Source: Bacillus horti
Lineage (GTDB): Bacteria; Bacillota; Bacilli; Caldalkalibacillales; JCM-10596
Length of the DNA: 64,000 nucleotides
Assembly (NCBI RefSeq): GCF_030813115.1
Contig: NZ_JAUSTY010000004.1
Span: forward strand, 62,001-126,000
Reading direction: 5' to 3'
The translations under genes and the position numbers were made by a program. The notes under the pieces were generated by a model. That model searched no databases. It had not been told where the DNA came from and worked only from the letters and a program-made list of their open reading frames with translations. This document shows, piece after piece, positions 35,605-45,166 of the stretch (position 1 is its first letter; each line of letters begins with the position of its first letter).

Positions 35605-35811
35605 TGGTTATCTCCTTATCATTTCAATTAATTGAATACTATATTAAACCTAGTATTTCATGAAAGGAATAGTTTTGTAAATATTTCTGCTTACTTTATA
35701 TTAGTGAGAAAAAAGGCATCAAGTTTCTTTTTTCAAAAAGGTCTTCAGTAAGTTAATAGAAGATCACGAGTATTTGCTAGTACAAGCAGACAGATTGGTT
35801 AAAATTTTATA

Positions 35812-35839
35812 CAAAAAAGAGGCTAATAGATAGCCTCAA
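35812..35839 (-). terminator. Terminator of the 45-residue gene
   Basis: On the minus strand GAGGCTA and TAGCCTC form a 7-bp stem with loop TCTAT, followed by TTTTTT. Confidence 0.85.
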
Positions 35840-35854
35840 ATTTAAAAAGTGTAT

Positions 35855-35992
35855 TCAATTCGATTTTTGTTTAAAATCTCTTTTTAGCGTTGGTTCATCT
35901 TTGGATTGATTACGGATTCTATCCTTCAATTCTTCCTCAGATATTTTGCCTTTAATGAAGGCTAAGATATTTTTTGATATGGATTTAGACAT
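35855..35992 (-). CDS. Small basic hypothetical protein, 45 residues
   Basis: Chosen start ATG 35992 (GGGAGAAG upstream) gives MSKSISKNILAFIKGKISEE followed by a charged C-terminus with RIRNQSKDEP. The longer frame to 36064 has no site. No membrane segment or cysteine. A terminator directly downstream supports that this is an expressed gene. Family not recognised. Confidence 0.55.
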   Translation of the reverse strand: MSKSISKNILAFIKGKISEEELKDRIRNQSKDEPTLKRDFKQKSN

Positions 35993-36158
35993 TTTTCTTC
36001 TCCCTATAGATGGAACATTGGGGGTCATTTCATCTGAGAGGTTTACTCTTATGCAACACCACAATATTCTTCATCATGAATATGTTATATTCTATGACTA
36101 CAGGGGAGAAGAATATACATTCTACCTATATCTTTTTATCCTTTATCAACTGATTTTC

Positions 36159-37856
36159 CTAAAATAGACCTACTGCTTTACCTTCGGCATCAACATCCAT
36201 GGCTAAGGCAGATGGAATTTTCGGTAATCCAGGCATCGTCATCACATCACCTGTTAGTGCTACGATAAACCCTGCTCCGATAGATGGCTTAAATTCACGG
36301 ATCGTAATACTAAACTCTTGAGGGCGACCAAGCTTTGTTGGATCATCACTTAGTGAGTATTGTGTTTTAGCCATACAGATAGGTAAGTGCTCCCAGCCGT
36401 TCTTTTTAAACTCAGCGATTTGCTTTTGCGCTTTAGAGCTTAATTCAACATGTGAAGCTCCATATACCTTCGTTGCAATAGCATGTAGCTTCTCTTCAAT
36501 CGTTTGCTCTAGCTCATACGTGTGAGTTAGCTTTGTGTTTAACAGGGTCTTCGCTTCAATCAGTGGCAATAGCGTATTGGCCAAATCCTCACCACCTGCT
36601 CCACCTTTAGCCCAAACCTCTGTAAGAGCAACAGGAAAGCCTTGCTTCTCACACCAGTCCATGAGCACCTTGATTTCTGCATCTGTATCAGTAACGAAAC
36701 GATTAACAGCAATGACAAACGGAAGTCCAAAGCCTTGAATCGTTTGAGCATGCTTTTCAAGATTCTTTAATCCGTTCAATAAGGCATCAACATTTTCTTG
36801 CTTCAACTGATCCTTAGGAACTCCTCCGTGCATTTTGAGCGCACGAATAGTTGCTACAATGACAACGGCACTTGGATCAAGCTGACCAATCCGTGCTTTA
36901 ATATTTAAGAATTTTTCTGCTCCAAGATCCGCACCGAAGCCAGCCTCGGTCACAGTATAATCAGCAAGCTTCAGGCTTAGCTTTGTGGCAGCTAAACTGT
37001 TACAGCCATGAGCGATATTGGCAAAAGGCCCACCATGAATAAGAGCAGGTGTGTTTTCTAGTGTCTGAACTAGATTTGGCTTTATAGCTTCTTTTAACAA
37101 TAATGTTAAGGCTCCTTGAGCTTTTAAATCGGCTACAGTGACAGGCTTTTTCGTGTATGTATAGCCAATGACGATTTGAGCTAAACGAGCTTTCAACGCA
37201 TCTATATCCTCACTTAAGCAGAGGATCGCCATAATTTCTGAAGCTACGGTAATATCAAAGCCATCCTCACGTGGTACACCTTGGAGCGGGCCACCCAGCC
37301 CAATAATGACCTTCCTTAGAGCACGATCATTTAAATCTACAACACGCTTCCAAATGACACGTCTAGAGTCGATTCCAAGCTCATTCCCTTGATGGATATG
37401 GTTATCAATCATGGCAGCAAGAGCATTATTTGCCGTTGTAATGGCATGCAAATCCCCTGTGAAGTGTAAATTAATATCCTCCATAGGTAAGACCTGTGAA
37501 TAACCTCCGCCAGCTGCTCCACCTTTAATTCCCATTGTAGGACCAAGCGATGGCTCACGAAGGGCGACAATCGTTTTATGTCCTAATCGATTAAGAGCTT
37601 GCCCTAAACCGACCGTTACAGTTGATTTTCCTTCACCTGCTGGAGTTGGATTAATAGCTGTCACTAGAATCAGCTTTCCGTCAGGCTTTGTACGTAATCT
37701 ATTTAATACTGTACCATTAATCTTAGCTTTATAATGACCATATGGCTCTATATCATCCACTGATAATCCGATTGAGGCAGCAATGTCTGTAATCCTTTTC
37801 ATTTTTGCCTGTTGGGCAATAGTAATATCATCTTCAATTTTAGTCTGTTGTACCAT
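36159..37856 (-). CDS. fhs: Formate-tetrahydrofolate ligase
   Basis: 565 residues (family about 555-560). ATP-dependent formation of 10-formyl-tetrahydrofolate from formate, feeding purine and fMet synthesis. P-loop [18 protein letters not shown] near residue 67; [20 protein letters not shown] and [11 protein letters not shown]-like [14 protein letters not shown] are family signatures; the C-terminal [20 protein letters not shown] is complete. GGAGGTTC upstream of ATG 37856. Its leader carries a strong hairpin (37904-37939). Confidence 0.97.
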   Translation of the reverse strand: MVQQTKIEDDITIAQQAKMKRITDIAASIGLSVDDIEPYGHYKAKINGTVLNRLRTKPDGKLILVTAINPTPAGEGKSTVTVGLGQALNRLGHKTIVALREPSLGPTMGIKGGAAGGGYSQVLPMEDINLHFTGDLHAITTANNALAAMIDNHIHQGNELGIDSRRVIWKRVVDLNDRALRKVIIGLGGPLQGVPREDGFDITVASEIMAILCLSEDIDALKARLAQIVIGYTYTKKPVTVADLKAQGALTLLLKEAIKPNLVQTLENTPALIHGGPFANIAHGCNSLAATKLSLKLADYTVTEAGFGADLGAEKFLNIKARIGQLDPSAVVIVATIRALKMHGGVPKDQLKQENVDALLNGLKNLEKHAQTIQGFGLPFVIAVNRFVTDTDAEIKVLMDWCEKQGFPVALTEVWAKGGAGGEDLANTLLPLIEAKTLLNTKLTHTYELEQTIEEKLHAIATKVYGASHVELSSKAQKQIAEFKKNGWEHLPICMAKTQYSLSDDPTKLGRPQEFSITIREFKPSIGAGFIVALTGDVMTMPGLPKIPSALAMDVDAEGKAVGLF

Positions 37857-37903
37857 GTTAGAACCTCCCTATTTGGTTTACTTTTCTATGGAAATGAACA
37901 CCG

Positions 37904-37939
37904 TAATAGGGCATTAGACATAGTAAGACCGCCCTATTA
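37904..37939 (-). promoter_or_regulatory. Hairpin in the fhs leader, with -10 candidate
   Basis: TAATAGGGC and GCCCTATTA form a perfect 9-bp stem around an 18-base loop, 48-83 bases upstream of the fhs start. The minus-strand sequence TATAAT overlaps the distal arm (TATAATAGGGC), so if that is the -10 box the hairpin would sit at the very 5-prime end of the mRNA. It lacks a T-tract, so it is not a terminator. It does not match the ZTP or THF riboswitch cores that I know. Confidence 0.5.
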
Positions 37940-38107
37940 TAGACACCCCCCTTATTCTACACTTAACTGTTTCTAATTTCATTACTTTTCACCATAATTA
38001 GCTTATTCATTTTGTTTTCAGAAGAGACAGTTATCTATCCATATGGTTTGCTTTTTCACAATCCCTTAAACACCAAAACTTAGCAAAGGGATGCTTAAGG
38101 AAATAAA

Positions 38108-38137
38108 TTGACAATTTGAATAGATCAATGTTAGTAT
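38108..38137 (+). promoter_or_regulatory. Promoter of the ABC-F leader
   Basis: TTGACA (38108-38113) and TAGTAT (38132-38137) with an 18-bp spacer. Start of transcription expected about 38144, which places the first upstream reading frame at about +28. Confidence 0.75.
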
Positions 38138-38171
38138 GAAGCCATATTTTCAAGTAGGAGGATTGCCATCT

Positions 38172-38198
38172 ATGTTACATTCCATGCGTATTCGTTAA
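38172..38198 (+). CDS. Leader peptide 1 (MLHSMRIR), ErmD-leader-like
   Basis: Eight codons, ATG 38172 to TAA 38198, with AGTAGGAGG about 12 bases upstream. The peptide ends Arg-Ile-Arg. The leader of ermD begins MTHSMRLR and stalls ribosomes with macrolides at its Arg-Leu-Arg (a +x+ motif); five of eight residues are identical here and the remainder are close. The predicted role is to arrest the ribosome when a macrolide is bound and let transcription pass the terminator that follows at 38224. Inference rests on the match with ermD. Confidence 0.78.
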   Translation: MLHSMRIR

Positions 38199-38223
38199 GC
38201 GTGAACAAAAGAGAAGATATTTC

Positions 38224-38242
38224 CACAAATGTGGGCTTTTTT
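38224..38242 (+). terminator. Leader terminator 1
   Basis: CCACA and TGTGG (short stem) followed by GCTTTTTTG, 25 bases after the stop of leader peptide 1. The stem is short and can be extended only weakly, as expected for a regulated attenuator. Confidence 0.62.
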
Positions 38243-38355
38243 GTACTGCTAATTTATACGTATATAGGGACATAGATGACGATTAGGTGAGCGTAGTAGC
38301 TTTATTTGCTATACCTGTTAATGATGATGTTCTTATATATAAATGTATTCAAAGG

Positions 38356-38392
38356 CAGATCATAGCCCCTAGTGGACTTGGTCTGTTTTTTT
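38356..38392 (+). terminator. Leader terminator 2
   Basis: CAGATCA and TGGTCTG form a 7-bp stem (one G-T pair) around a 16-base loop and are followed by seven Ts. No reading frame is needed to explain it; it gives a second barrier before the second upstream frame. Confidence 0.7.
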
Positions 38393-38433
38393 ATGAGTTA
38401 ACAAATAGAAAATTAGAAAAGAGGGTTGAGAAA

Positions 38434-38466
38434 ATGCCAAAGATGCATTGGTACTTCTTCATATAA
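38434..38466 (+). CDS. Leader peptide 2 (MPKMHWYFFI)
   Basis: Ten codons from ATG 38434 to TAA 38466, with GAGGG 8 bases upstream. The aromatic-rich C-terminus WYFFI is typical of drug- or tRNA-sensing arrest peptides, though I do not know this exact sequence. It ends 11 bases before a hairpin that covers the ribosome site of the ABC-F gene, so translation of this peptide would affect that hairpin. Confidence 0.62.
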   Translation: MPKMHWYFFI

Positions 38467-38471
38467 TCTTC

Positions 38472-38520
38472 ACTTCTTAAATCGCAGATATTCTGCGATC
38501 AAAAACTGCGATTTTTGAAG
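38472..38520 (+). promoter_or_regulatory. Attenuator 3: alternative hairpins covering the ABC-F ribosome site
   Basis: ATCGCAG (38481-38487) can pair with either of two identical CTGCGAT copies (38493-38499 or 38506-38512). Pairing with the distal copy gives a stem extended by CTTC with GAAG, ending in TTTTTGAAGG, and hides the GAAGGAGG ribosome site; pairing with the near copy leaves the site free. It can therefore act on transcription, through the T-tract, and on translation. Confidence 0.72.
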
Positions 38521-38532
38521 GAGGATATAATA

Positions 38533-39996
38533 ATGAATAGATTAATTAAAGCCAAAGAAATTTATGTTGAATATGCAGGACGAGAGATATTGGATATCGA
38601 TAAACTAGAATTCTATAGCTATGATCGGATTGGTTTAGTTGGAGCAAATGGGGCAGGAAAGAGTACTTTATTAAAGGTATTATTGGGTGAAGTAATACTT
38701 TCAGGTGGAAAGATTGTTCGAGACGGTCATGTTTCCTATCTTCCTCAGCTTGAGGATGAAAAAATGGATGAGTTTATGGACTATGCTTTAATGGGGAAAT
38801 TAAAAATTACTCAAAATGATGTAAACACCAAAAGCGGCGGAGAAGAAACGCGAATGAAAATTGCACAGGCTTTATCGAGCGATGCTCATGCTATTTTTGC
38901 TGATGAACCTACAAGCCATCTTGATCGAGAAGGAATAGATTTCTTAATAAACCAATTCAACTATTATTCTGGAGGCTTACTTATCATAAGTCATGACCGC
39001 TATTTTCTTGATCAGGTAGTGGACAAGATTTGGGAGCTGAAGGATGGAGAAATTACAGAGTATTGGGGAGGCTATTCCGATTATCTAGCACAAAAGGATG
39101 AGGAGAGGCACATTCAATCTGCGCAATATAAACAATATACCTCAGAGCGTAATCGGCTAGAAAAAGCTATCGAGGAGAAGAAGACTAAAGCCCAAAGGAT
39201 GGATCAAAAAGCTAAAGGCTCCTCCAAGAAGAATAAGTCTGAAGGTGGAGGAAGACTCGCTCATCAGAAGACAGTTGGCAGCAAACAGAAAAAGCTCCAT
39301 AATGCAGCTAAGAATATGGAGCATCGAATTGAAGCACTTGGAGATGTAACGCCACCGGAAGACTTGCGTAGCGTTCAATTTCGACAAAGTAAAGCGTTAG
39401 AGCTTCACAACCCGTATCCTATTATGGGAAGAGAGATCAGTAAGAAGCTTGGAGATAAGGATATTTTCGAGGGAGCATCATTTCAATTTCCTCTTGGAGC
39501 CAAAATTGCTATCACTGGAGCAAATGGAGCAGGTAAGACCACTCTGTTTCGCCTAATACTAGAGGGAGATGAGGGCATTACTTTATCTCCAAAAGTAAAG
39601 ATCGGCTACTTTGCACAAAATGCCTATAAGTATAGGCAAGATCAAAGTGTCATGGAGTTTATGCTAGAAAGCTCAGACTACCATGCTTCTGAGATACTCT
39701 CTGCTCTAGTATCGATGGGATTTTCACATCAGGATGGCAAGAAAAAGCTTGCTAATTTAAGCGGGGGAGAAATGATTAAGCTGCAGCTTACAAAAATCCT
39801 TCTAGGTCAATATAATATCTTGCTTCTAGATGAACCAAGCAATTTCCTTGATCTCATGGTGATAGAAGCGCTAGAAAATATGATGAAGGAGTATAAGGGA
39901 ACGATTATTTTTATTACACATGATGCTCGTCTGGTGGATCATGTAGCGGATGTAGTCTTTGAAATTAAGGATAAACAGATATTGAGGAAGAGATAA
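38533..39996 (+). CDS. ABC-F ribosome-protection protein (Msr/Vga/Lsa/VmlR type)
   Basis: 487 residues from ATG 38533 (GAAGGAGG, spacing 8); an upstream in-frame start at 38515 lies in the hairpin. Two ABC domains and no membrane segments: Walker [10 protein letters not shown] near residue 40 and GANGAGKTT near 337, signatures [11 protein letters not shown] and [11 protein letters not shown], Walker [11 protein letters not shown] and [11 protein letters not shown], with a Lys-rich linker between ([20 protein letters not shown]). Such proteins bind the ribosomal E site and dislodge macrolides, lincosamides, streptogramins or pleuromutilins. The size and short first domain fit the antibiotic-resistance subgroup; which drugs are resisted cannot be read. 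Controlled by the leader at 38108-38520. Confidence 0.92.
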   Translation: MNRLIKAKEIYVEYAGREILDIDKLEFYSYDRIGLVGANGAGKSTLLKVLLGEVILSGGKIVRDGHVSYLPQLEDEKMDEFMDYALMGKLKITQNDVNTKSGGEETRMKIAQALSSDAHAIFADEPTSHLDREGIDFLINQFNYYSGGLLIISHDRYFLDQVVDKIWELKDGEITEYWGGYSDYLAQKDEERHIQSAQYKQYTSERNRLEKAIEEKKTKAQRMDQKAKGSSKKNKSEGGGRLAHQKTVGSKQKKLHNAAKNMEHRIEALGDVTPPEDLRSVQFRQSKALELHNPYPIMGREISKKLGDKDIFEGASFQFPLGAKIAITGANGAGKTTLFRLILEGDEGITLSPKVKIGYFAQNAYKYRQDQSVMEFMLESSDYHASEILSALVSMGFSHQDGKKKLANLSGGEMIKLQLTKILLGQYNILLLDEPSNFLDLMVIEALENMMKEYKGTIIFITHDARLVDHVADVVFEIKDKQILRKR

Positions 39997-40065
39997 AAGG
40001 AGTTACATCTAAACGTTAAAACGGTTTGCCTAGAATCTTTTGTCCAATCTCTCCAATAAACTAGA

Positions 40066-40109
40066 AAAACGACCTCACCGTCTTATGATGGCGAGGTCGT
40101 TTCTTTTTA
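40066..40109. terminator. Bidirectional terminator, ABC-F / acnA
   Basis: AACGACCTCACC pairs with GGCGAGGTCGTT (one mismatch) around a 10-base loop, flanked by AAAA and TTTCTTTTT. Confidence 0.9.
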
Positions 40110-40119
40110 GAAATAATAA

Positions 40120-42822
40120 TTATTTATTTAATTGACGAAGGACAGTTTGCAGGATACCACCGTTACGATAGTAATCTACATCTACAGTGCTGTCTAAACG
40201 TACGATTACTTGGAAATCAAACGTAGAGCCATCTTCACGAGTAGCTTTAACCGTTAATTTTTGACCAGGAGTCACGTTATCGTCTAATCCAACAAAGTCG
40301 AATGTTTCTTTACCAGTGATTCCAAGAGAAGACCAGCCTGTACCCTCTACGAATTGTAATGGAAGAACGCCCATTCCAACAAGGTTACTGCGGTGAATAC
40401 GCTCAAAGCTTTCAGCAATAACAGCTTTAACACCTAGCAGGAATGTTCCTTTAGCTGCCCAGTCACGAGAGCTTCCTGTACCGTACTCTTTACCAGCTAG
40501 AACAACAAGTGGAGTTTGATCTTCCTTGTACTTCATTGCTGCATCATAGATGGACATTACTTCGTCTGTTGGAAGGTAAGTTGTGTACCCACCCTCTGTA
40601 CCTGGAGCCAGTTGGTTACGGATACGAATGTTAGCAAACGTACCACGCATCATCACATCGTGGCTTCCACGACGTGAGCCATAGGAGTTGAAGTCCTTAC
40701 GCTCAACACCACGAGCAGTTAGATACTTACCAGCAGGGCTGTCCACTGCGATGTTTCCAGCTGGAGAAATGTGGTCTGTTGTTACAGAGTCTCCAAGAAG
40801 GGCTAATGTTTTAGCTCCATTAATTCCGGAAATCTGCTCTACTTCAGGAGCAAGATCCGTAAAGAAAGGAGGCTCTTGGATATAGCTAGAGCTATCATCC
40901 CACTCATAAAGCTTCCCAGCAGGAACTTCGATTTGATTCCATCTTTCATTAGAGTTAAAGACGTTGTTATACTCCTTCTTAAACAAGTCAGAGTTCACAT
41001 TGCTAATCGCTGCTTTAAGCTCTTCAGATGTTGGCCAAATATCCTTCAGATAAACAGGCTGACCGTCTTTCCCTGTTCCAATTGGGTCATTTGTTAGGTC
41101 GATATCTACCGTACCAGCAAGTGCATAAGCAACAACTAGTGGTGGTGAAGCAAGATAGTTGGCTTTAACTTGAGCATGGATACGTCCTTCAAAGTTACGG
41201 TTACCACTTAATACAGCAGAAACAGTTAAATCCTCAGCAGAAATAGCTTCAGAAACTTCGTCAGGTAATGGACCGGAGTTACCGATACATGTTGCACAGC
41301 CATAACCAGCAACATGGAAGCCAAGTGCTTCTAAAGCATCCATAACGTCAGCATCATAAAGGTATTGAGTAACTACCTTAGAGCCTGGTGTTAGTGAGCT
41401 TTTTACGAATGAAGGCTTAGTTAAGCCTTTTTCAACGGCTTTTTTCGCCAAGATTCCAGCTCCAAGCATTACACTCGGATTGGACGTGTTTGTACAGCTT
41501 GTAATAGCCGCAATAACTACAGATCCTGTTGTAATAGATGTTCTTTCTCCATTTGGATGCTTGACTGGAGATTGCTTAGCAATTTCTTCATCAGAAAGCC
41601 CAAATCCACCTTTATCGATTGGTGTTCTTAGAACATCATTAAAGGCTTCCTTCATGCTTGTTAGCTCTACACGATCCTGAGGACGCTTTGGACCAGCAAG
41701 GTTCGGTACTACAGAGCTAAGGTCTAATTCGATCACATCTGTAAATACTGGATCTGGAGTACTATCCGTACGGTATAGCCCCTGAGCTTTATAGTATTCC
41801 TCAACAAGCTTGATTTGTTCCTCATCACGACCAGTCATTCTAAGGTAATTCAACGTTTCTTCATCAACAGGGAAGAATCCAACTGTAGCGCCATACTCAG
41901 GAGCCATGTTAGCTACAGTAGCACGGTCAGCTAAGCTAATGCTGGATAAGCCTTCACCGAAGAACTCGACAAATTTACCTACAACGCCTTTTTTACGTAG
42001 GATTTCTGTTACTGTAAGGGCAAGGTCAGTTGCTGTTGATCCCTCAGAAAGCTTGCCTTTTAATTTAAAGCCGACAACGTCAGGAGTAACGAAATATAGA
42101 GGCTGGCCAAGCATTCCAGCTTCTGCCTCAATACCACCAACACCCCAGCCGACAACTCCAAGACCGTTGATCATTGTAGTGTGAGAGTCTGTTCCTACAA
42201 GAGAGTCAGGGAATACAGTGTCTTCACCGTCCTCTGTTTTTGTAGCCGCAACTGTTGCCAGATACTCAAGGTTAACCTGGTGGACAATCCCAGTTGCCGG
42301 AGGTACAGCACGGAAATTATTAAATGCTGTCTGTGCCCAGCGTAAAAATTTATATCTTTCTTCATTACGTTCAAATTCTAGGTTCATATTATACGTAAGA
42401 GCATCCTTAGAACCAAATGCATCAACCATAACAGAGTGGTCAATAACTAGATCAACCGGCACTAATGGATTGATTTTTTCAGGGTCTCCGCCTACCTTTT
42501 TCATTGTAGAACGCATTGCTGCTAAATCTACAACAGCAGGTACACCTGTGAAGTCCTGAAGCACGATACGTGCAGGCTTAAAGGGAATTTCCTTCCCTGC
42601 TCCCTCACCGTCAGCCCAGTTAGCGATTTGACTAACATGCTCTTTTGTAATCGCTCTTCCGTCAAACTGACGTACAGCTGCTTCTAACAAAACTTTAATG
42701 GAGAAAGGTAATTTCGATACAGAAGAAAAACCTTGTTCTTCAAGCTTTGGAAGAGAGTAATATGCATATGATTTACTTCCAACTTGAAGCTCTGACTTTA
42801 CTGAATATTGATCTTTAGCCAT
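40120..42822 (-). CDS. acnA: Aconitate hydratase A (citB)
   Basis: 900 residues from ATG 42822 (TAGGAGGG, spacing 6). Tricarboxylic acid cycle enzyme converting citrate to isocitrate with a 4Fe-4S cluster. Cluster cysteines are in SCTNTSNP and [12 protein letters not shown]; active-site segments [33 protein letters not shown] and [18 protein letters not shown] are intact. In Bacillus it is also an RNA-binding regulator when iron is low. Single gene with a 400-base upstream region containing a palindrome. Confidence 0.97.
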   Translation of the reverse strand: MAKDQYSVKSELQVGSKSYAYYSLPKLEEQGFSSVSKLPFSIKVLLEAAVRQFDGRAITKEHVSQIANWADGEGAGKEIPFKPARIVLQDFTGVPAVVDLAAMRSTMKKVGGDPEKINPLVPVDLVIDHSVMVDAFGSKDALTYNMNLEFERNEERYKFLRWAQTAFNNFRAVPPATGIVHQVNLEYLATVAATKTEDGEDTVFPDSLVGTDSHTTMINGLGVVGWGVGGIEAEAGMLGQPLYFVTPDVVGFKLKGKLSEGSTATDLALTVTEILRKKGVVGKFVEFFGEGLSSISLADRATVANMAPEYGATVGFFPVDEETLNYLRMTGRDEEQIKLVEEYYKAQGLYRTDSTPDPVFTDVIELDLSSVVPNLAGPKRPQDRVELTSMKEAFNDVLRTPIDKGGFGLSDEEIAKQSPVKHPNGERTSITTGSVVIAAITSCTNTSNPSVMLGAGILAKKAVEKGLTKPSFVKSSLTPGSKVVTQYLYDADVMDALEALGFHVAGYGCATCIGNSGPLPDEVSEAISAEDLTVSAVLSGNRNFEGRIHAQVKANYLASPPLVVAYALAGTVDIDLTNDPIGTGKDGQPVYLKDIWPTSEELKAAISNVNSDLFKKEYNNVFNSNERWNQIEVPAGKLYEWDDSSSYIQEPPFFTDLAPEVEQISGINGAKTLALLGDSVTTDHISPAGNIAVDSPAGKYLTARGVERKDFNSYGSRRGSHDVMMRGTFANIRIRNQLAPGTEGGYTTYLPTDEVMSIYDAAMKYKEDQTPLVVLAGKEYGTGSSRDWAAKGTFLLGVKAVIAESFERIHRSNLVGMGVLPLQFVEGTGWSSLGITGKETFDFVGLDDNVTPGQKLTVKATREDGSTFDFQVIVRLDSTVDVDYYRNGGILQTVLRQLNK

Positions 42823-43221
42823 GTAAAACCCTCCTAATCCTTTGGAATTCAAACACAAGAAAATAGTAGGTAGAAAAACTTAGCCTATCCCTAGCAATTA
42901 GCGGAAATCTTATTTTTCTTATCTACAAACTGCCCACGAATATATTAAAATGACCTAGTACAAAAAACACCTGTTTCATAGGGTGAAACTACGTTTCCTC
43001 TACTGATATAATTATATCGTAAAAAGCACCTCTCGTACATAGTAAGATCATCTTTTTAGGAAAAAAATCGGTTATTATGGAATCAAGTATGAAGCTTGAA
43101 TAAGATGGTGGTATACGTACTGATAGTGATATATACTTTACAAATATAACCTATTCTATCCATAATTTAGATACAATAGGTTTGTTTTCATGTAAAGAGG
43201 ATGAAAATCTGAGGTGAGTTC
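42823..43221. other. Divergent region upstream of acnA and the 43222 gene
   Basis: About 400 bases without a gene. A perfect 14-base palindrome GATATAATTATATC (43005-43018) contains a TATAAT on each strand, 183-196 bases before acnA; it may include the acnA -10 box or an operator (citB of Bacillus is repressed by CcpC and other factors). The -35 region is poor. Nothing else recognised. Confidence 0.45.
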
Positions 43222-43794
43222 ATGTTAAAAAAGAGTTATTTAGCCTACGGGCTATTCTTTGTAATAGCGATCATTTTGATACTTGTCTACAGACATAGTC
43301 AGCCTCCAAGCGAGGATGATGTATTTTCCCAGAATTTGTATTCAGCCCCTATTGAGGAGGTATATTTGATAGATCAATCTTATGGTGAATGGGTTACTTT
43401 CTTTGAAATGAATCATTCTTTTCATATTAGTAAGTTGGAAAAAGACTGGTTAGGGAACTGGAAGCTTGTTCATTGGGATGGAGAGCCAGGATTTATTGGG
43501 GGAGCAGCTATGGATTTATCTAATAATGATGGTGTTATTTTAGGCGCATCAAGTATAACAAACGATCATGAAAACAAGCATACCTCCTTTTACTATGGAA
43601 TGATTGCAAATTCAAAGGTTGATCAGATAAAGCTGGAAAAAAAGGAGTGGACTGATAAGAATGTAGCTTTGATTGAAACCGAACGGTATAGGTTTTTCTT
43701 TTATGTTGCTTATGATAGGCTTGATCCTTTCTCACTACAGGCTTTATCAAATGGAGAGGTCATTCAGCAATTTGGTGGTGGTATACCAGATTAA
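43222..43794 (+). CDS. Membrane-anchored hypothetical protein
   Basis: 190 residues: an N-terminal membrane anchor (about 6-23) and an outward-facing domain of about 165 residues. The domain is rich in aromatic and acidic residues and contains beta-strand-like blocks (GNWKLVHWDGEPGFIGG, HTSFYYGMIANSKVDQI, YRFFFYVAYDRLDPFSLQAL). No lipobox. Ribosome site GAGGTGAG. I do not recognise the family; the layout resembles small Bacillus surface proteins of unknown function. Single gene. Confidence 0.78.
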   Translation: MLKKSYLAYGLFFVIAIILILVYRHSQPPSEDDVFSQNLYSAPIEEVYLIDQSYGEWVTFFEMNHSFHISKLEKDWLGNWKLVHWDGEPGFIGGAAMDLSNNDGVILGASSITNDHENKHTSFYYGMIANSKVDQIKLEKKEWTDKNVALIETERYRFFFYVAYDRLDPFSLQALSNGEVIQQFGGGIPD

Positions 43795-43925
43795 TTAAGA
43801 AGAAGTCTAAGTCCTGTAGATCTTTATAATAACAACAGTTCATTATTCAAATGCTCTTTTCTTGTATTTACATTTCCAAATAGAAGGTTATAATTTTAAG
43901 AAGCACAATCATGTGTTTTACTTAG

Positions 43926-43945
43926 TGGAACAAATTATCGTTCCA
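43926..43945. promoter_or_regulatory. Inverted repeat, possible IclR-type operator
   Basis: TGGAAC-N8-GTTCCA about 85 bases upstream of the IclR-family gene. IclR-family proteins often bind such spaced inverted repeats and regulate themselves. Not tested here. Confidence 0.5.
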
Positions 43946-44028
43946 TTCACATAATAGAAACTAGCAGACTAACAACATGATAATACCAGATGAATCCATT
44001 TATTAAGACTGATGAAGGTGGTTCCAGT

Positions 44029-44769
44029 ATGGGAGAACAAACGGCAGTACGCTCTGTTGAAAGAGCATTGGATATACTACTATGTTTTACAGATAAAACA
44101 GAGCTGAGCCTAACAGAGATATCACAGCGGGTAGGGCTGAATAAAAGCACAGTTTTTCGTTTATTAGCATCCCTTGAACGTAAAGGCTTTCTACAACGAA
44201 ACGCTGAGAATGAGAAGTATAGATTAGGATTTAGACTGTGGGAGCTGTCCGCACATTTATCAAGAGTGGATGACCCTGCGGTTATGCTCCTGCCTGAGAT
44301 GGAGCGCTTGAGAGACGTACTTGATGAAACGATCAGCTTATATGTGAGAGACGGGAAAGAAAGAGTAAGGGTTCAGGCCGTTGAAAGTAAGCAAACGATT
44401 CGGAGGGTGGCCCCAATTGGGTCAAGGCTTCCTTTATCTGTAGGAGCATCAAGTAAAATTTTAGTTGCCTATGCAGATCCAGAGACTCAGAAAATGATTC
44501 TTAATGAGCTCAACTGGAGTTCCTCTAAGGATAAGGAGGAATTTATGCTTCAATTGCTTCATATCCAGCAAACAGGGTATGCTACAAGCATTGAGGAAAG
44601 AGAAGTAGGAACATCAGCCATTGCTGCTCCGATACGGAATGGTGCGGGTCAGCTAGTTGCTGCATTAGCTATTTCTGGCCCAGTTGGAAGACTTACCATG
44701 GAGAAAATGAAAGAGTTTGCTCCTATTGTCCTTAACTTTGCTTCGCGTATGGGGAGTATGGTTAAATAG
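44029..44769 (+). CDS. IclR-family transcriptional regulator
   Basis: 246 residues from ATG 44029 (GAAGGTGG upstream); the frame extends 13 codons further without a good site. N-terminal winged helix (RALDILLCFTDKTELSLTEI, then RVGLNKSTVFRLLASLERKGF) and C-terminal effector domain of the IclR type (IGSRLPLSVGASSKILVAY, YATSIEEREVGTSAIAAPI). Family members respond to small metabolites such as sugar acids, glyoxylate or aromatic acids. Position before the SAM-riboswitch operon makes it a candidate regulator of that transporter, with the palindrome at 44877 a candidate site. Confidence 0.92.
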   Translation: MGEQTAVRSVERALDILLCFTDKTELSLTEISQRVGLNKSTVFRLLASLERKGFLQRNAENEKYRLGFRLWELSAHLSRVDDPAVMLLPEMERLRDVLDETISLYVRDGKERVRVQAVESKQTIRRVAPIGSRLPLSVGASSKILVAYADPETQKMILNELNWSSSKDKEEFMLQLLHIQQTGYATSIEEREVGTSAIAAPIRNGAGQLVAALAISGPVGRLTMEKMKEFAPIVLNFASRMGSMVK

Positions 44770-44836
44770 TGGGAAGACGCGCCCTTTATTGATTTTCTAT
44801 GTGCATGAAAATAGGAGAAGATCAAAAAATAAAGTA

Positions 44837-44865
44837 TTGACGAATAAAATTCTGAGTTGTATAGT
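44837..44865 (+). promoter_or_regulatory. Promoter of the SAM-riboswitch operon
   Basis: TTGACG (44837-44842) and TATAGT (44860-44865) with a 17-bp spacer. Transcription start expected about 44872. Confidence 0.8.
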
Positions 44866-44876
44866 ATATTCAATTA

Positions 44877-44914
44877 TTAACGTAGTTTAATGCATTTGCA
44901 TATTACTACGTTAA
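44877..44914. promoter_or_regulatory. Palindrome between promoter and riboswitch
   Basis: TTAACGTAGT and ACTACGTTAA are perfect 10-bp arms around an 18-base centre that itself contains ATGCA-TT-TGCAT. It begins at about +5 of the predicted transcript, where a bound protein would block elongation. Likely operator for the adjacent IclR regulator or another factor; an RNA hairpin at the transcript start is the alternative. Confidence 0.6.
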
Positions 44915-44947
44915 AGTAGAATTGAACTGAAAACAAAATAATAACTA

Positions 44948-45078
44948 CTCTTATCCAGAGCAGGCTGAGGGACTGGCCCGATGACGCCCGGCAACCGACC
45001 ATTTATCGAATGCTATCATTCATATTTGATACGGTGCTAACTCCTACAATCACAAAAGATGTGGTTGAAAGATAAGAG
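44948..45078 (+). promoter_or_regulatory. SAM-I riboswitch (S-box)
   Basis: The conserved core is complete: CTTATCCAGAG at the P1/P2 junction, GAGGGACTGGCCCGATGA, CCCGGCAACC, GGTGCTAACTCC, and P1 closes with GATAAGAG at 45071-45078 pairing CTCTTATC at 44948-44955. Binding of S-adenosylmethionine stabilises this fold and lets the terminator at 45098 form, so the operon is expressed when SAM is low. Confidence 0.96.
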
Positions 45079-45097
45079 GCCGAGTCCATGTTGTCAG

Positions 45098-45132
45098 AAG
45101 CCTCTTTCTTTTTATAGAAAGAGGCTTTTTTT
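45098..45132 (+). terminator. Riboswitch terminator
   Basis: AAGCCTCTTTCT pairs with AGAAAGAGGCTT, followed by TTTTTT. It ends 35 bases before the start of the binding-protein gene. Confidence 0.95.
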
Positions 45133-45166
45133 CTTAACAAAACAATCATAATTGGGGGAGAGAACA

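Noticed and set aside
35855-36167. Plus-strand 73-codon frame overlapping the 45-residue gene
   Set aside because: No ribosome site; the minus-strand gene has a site and its own terminator.
36159-37856. Possible ZTP or THF riboswitch before fhs
   Set aside because: Searched the 120 bases upstream by eye; no conserved core of either class found.
41480-42559. Several plus-strand frames of 60-113 codons
   Set aside because: Antisense to aconitase, no ribosome sites; shadow frames.
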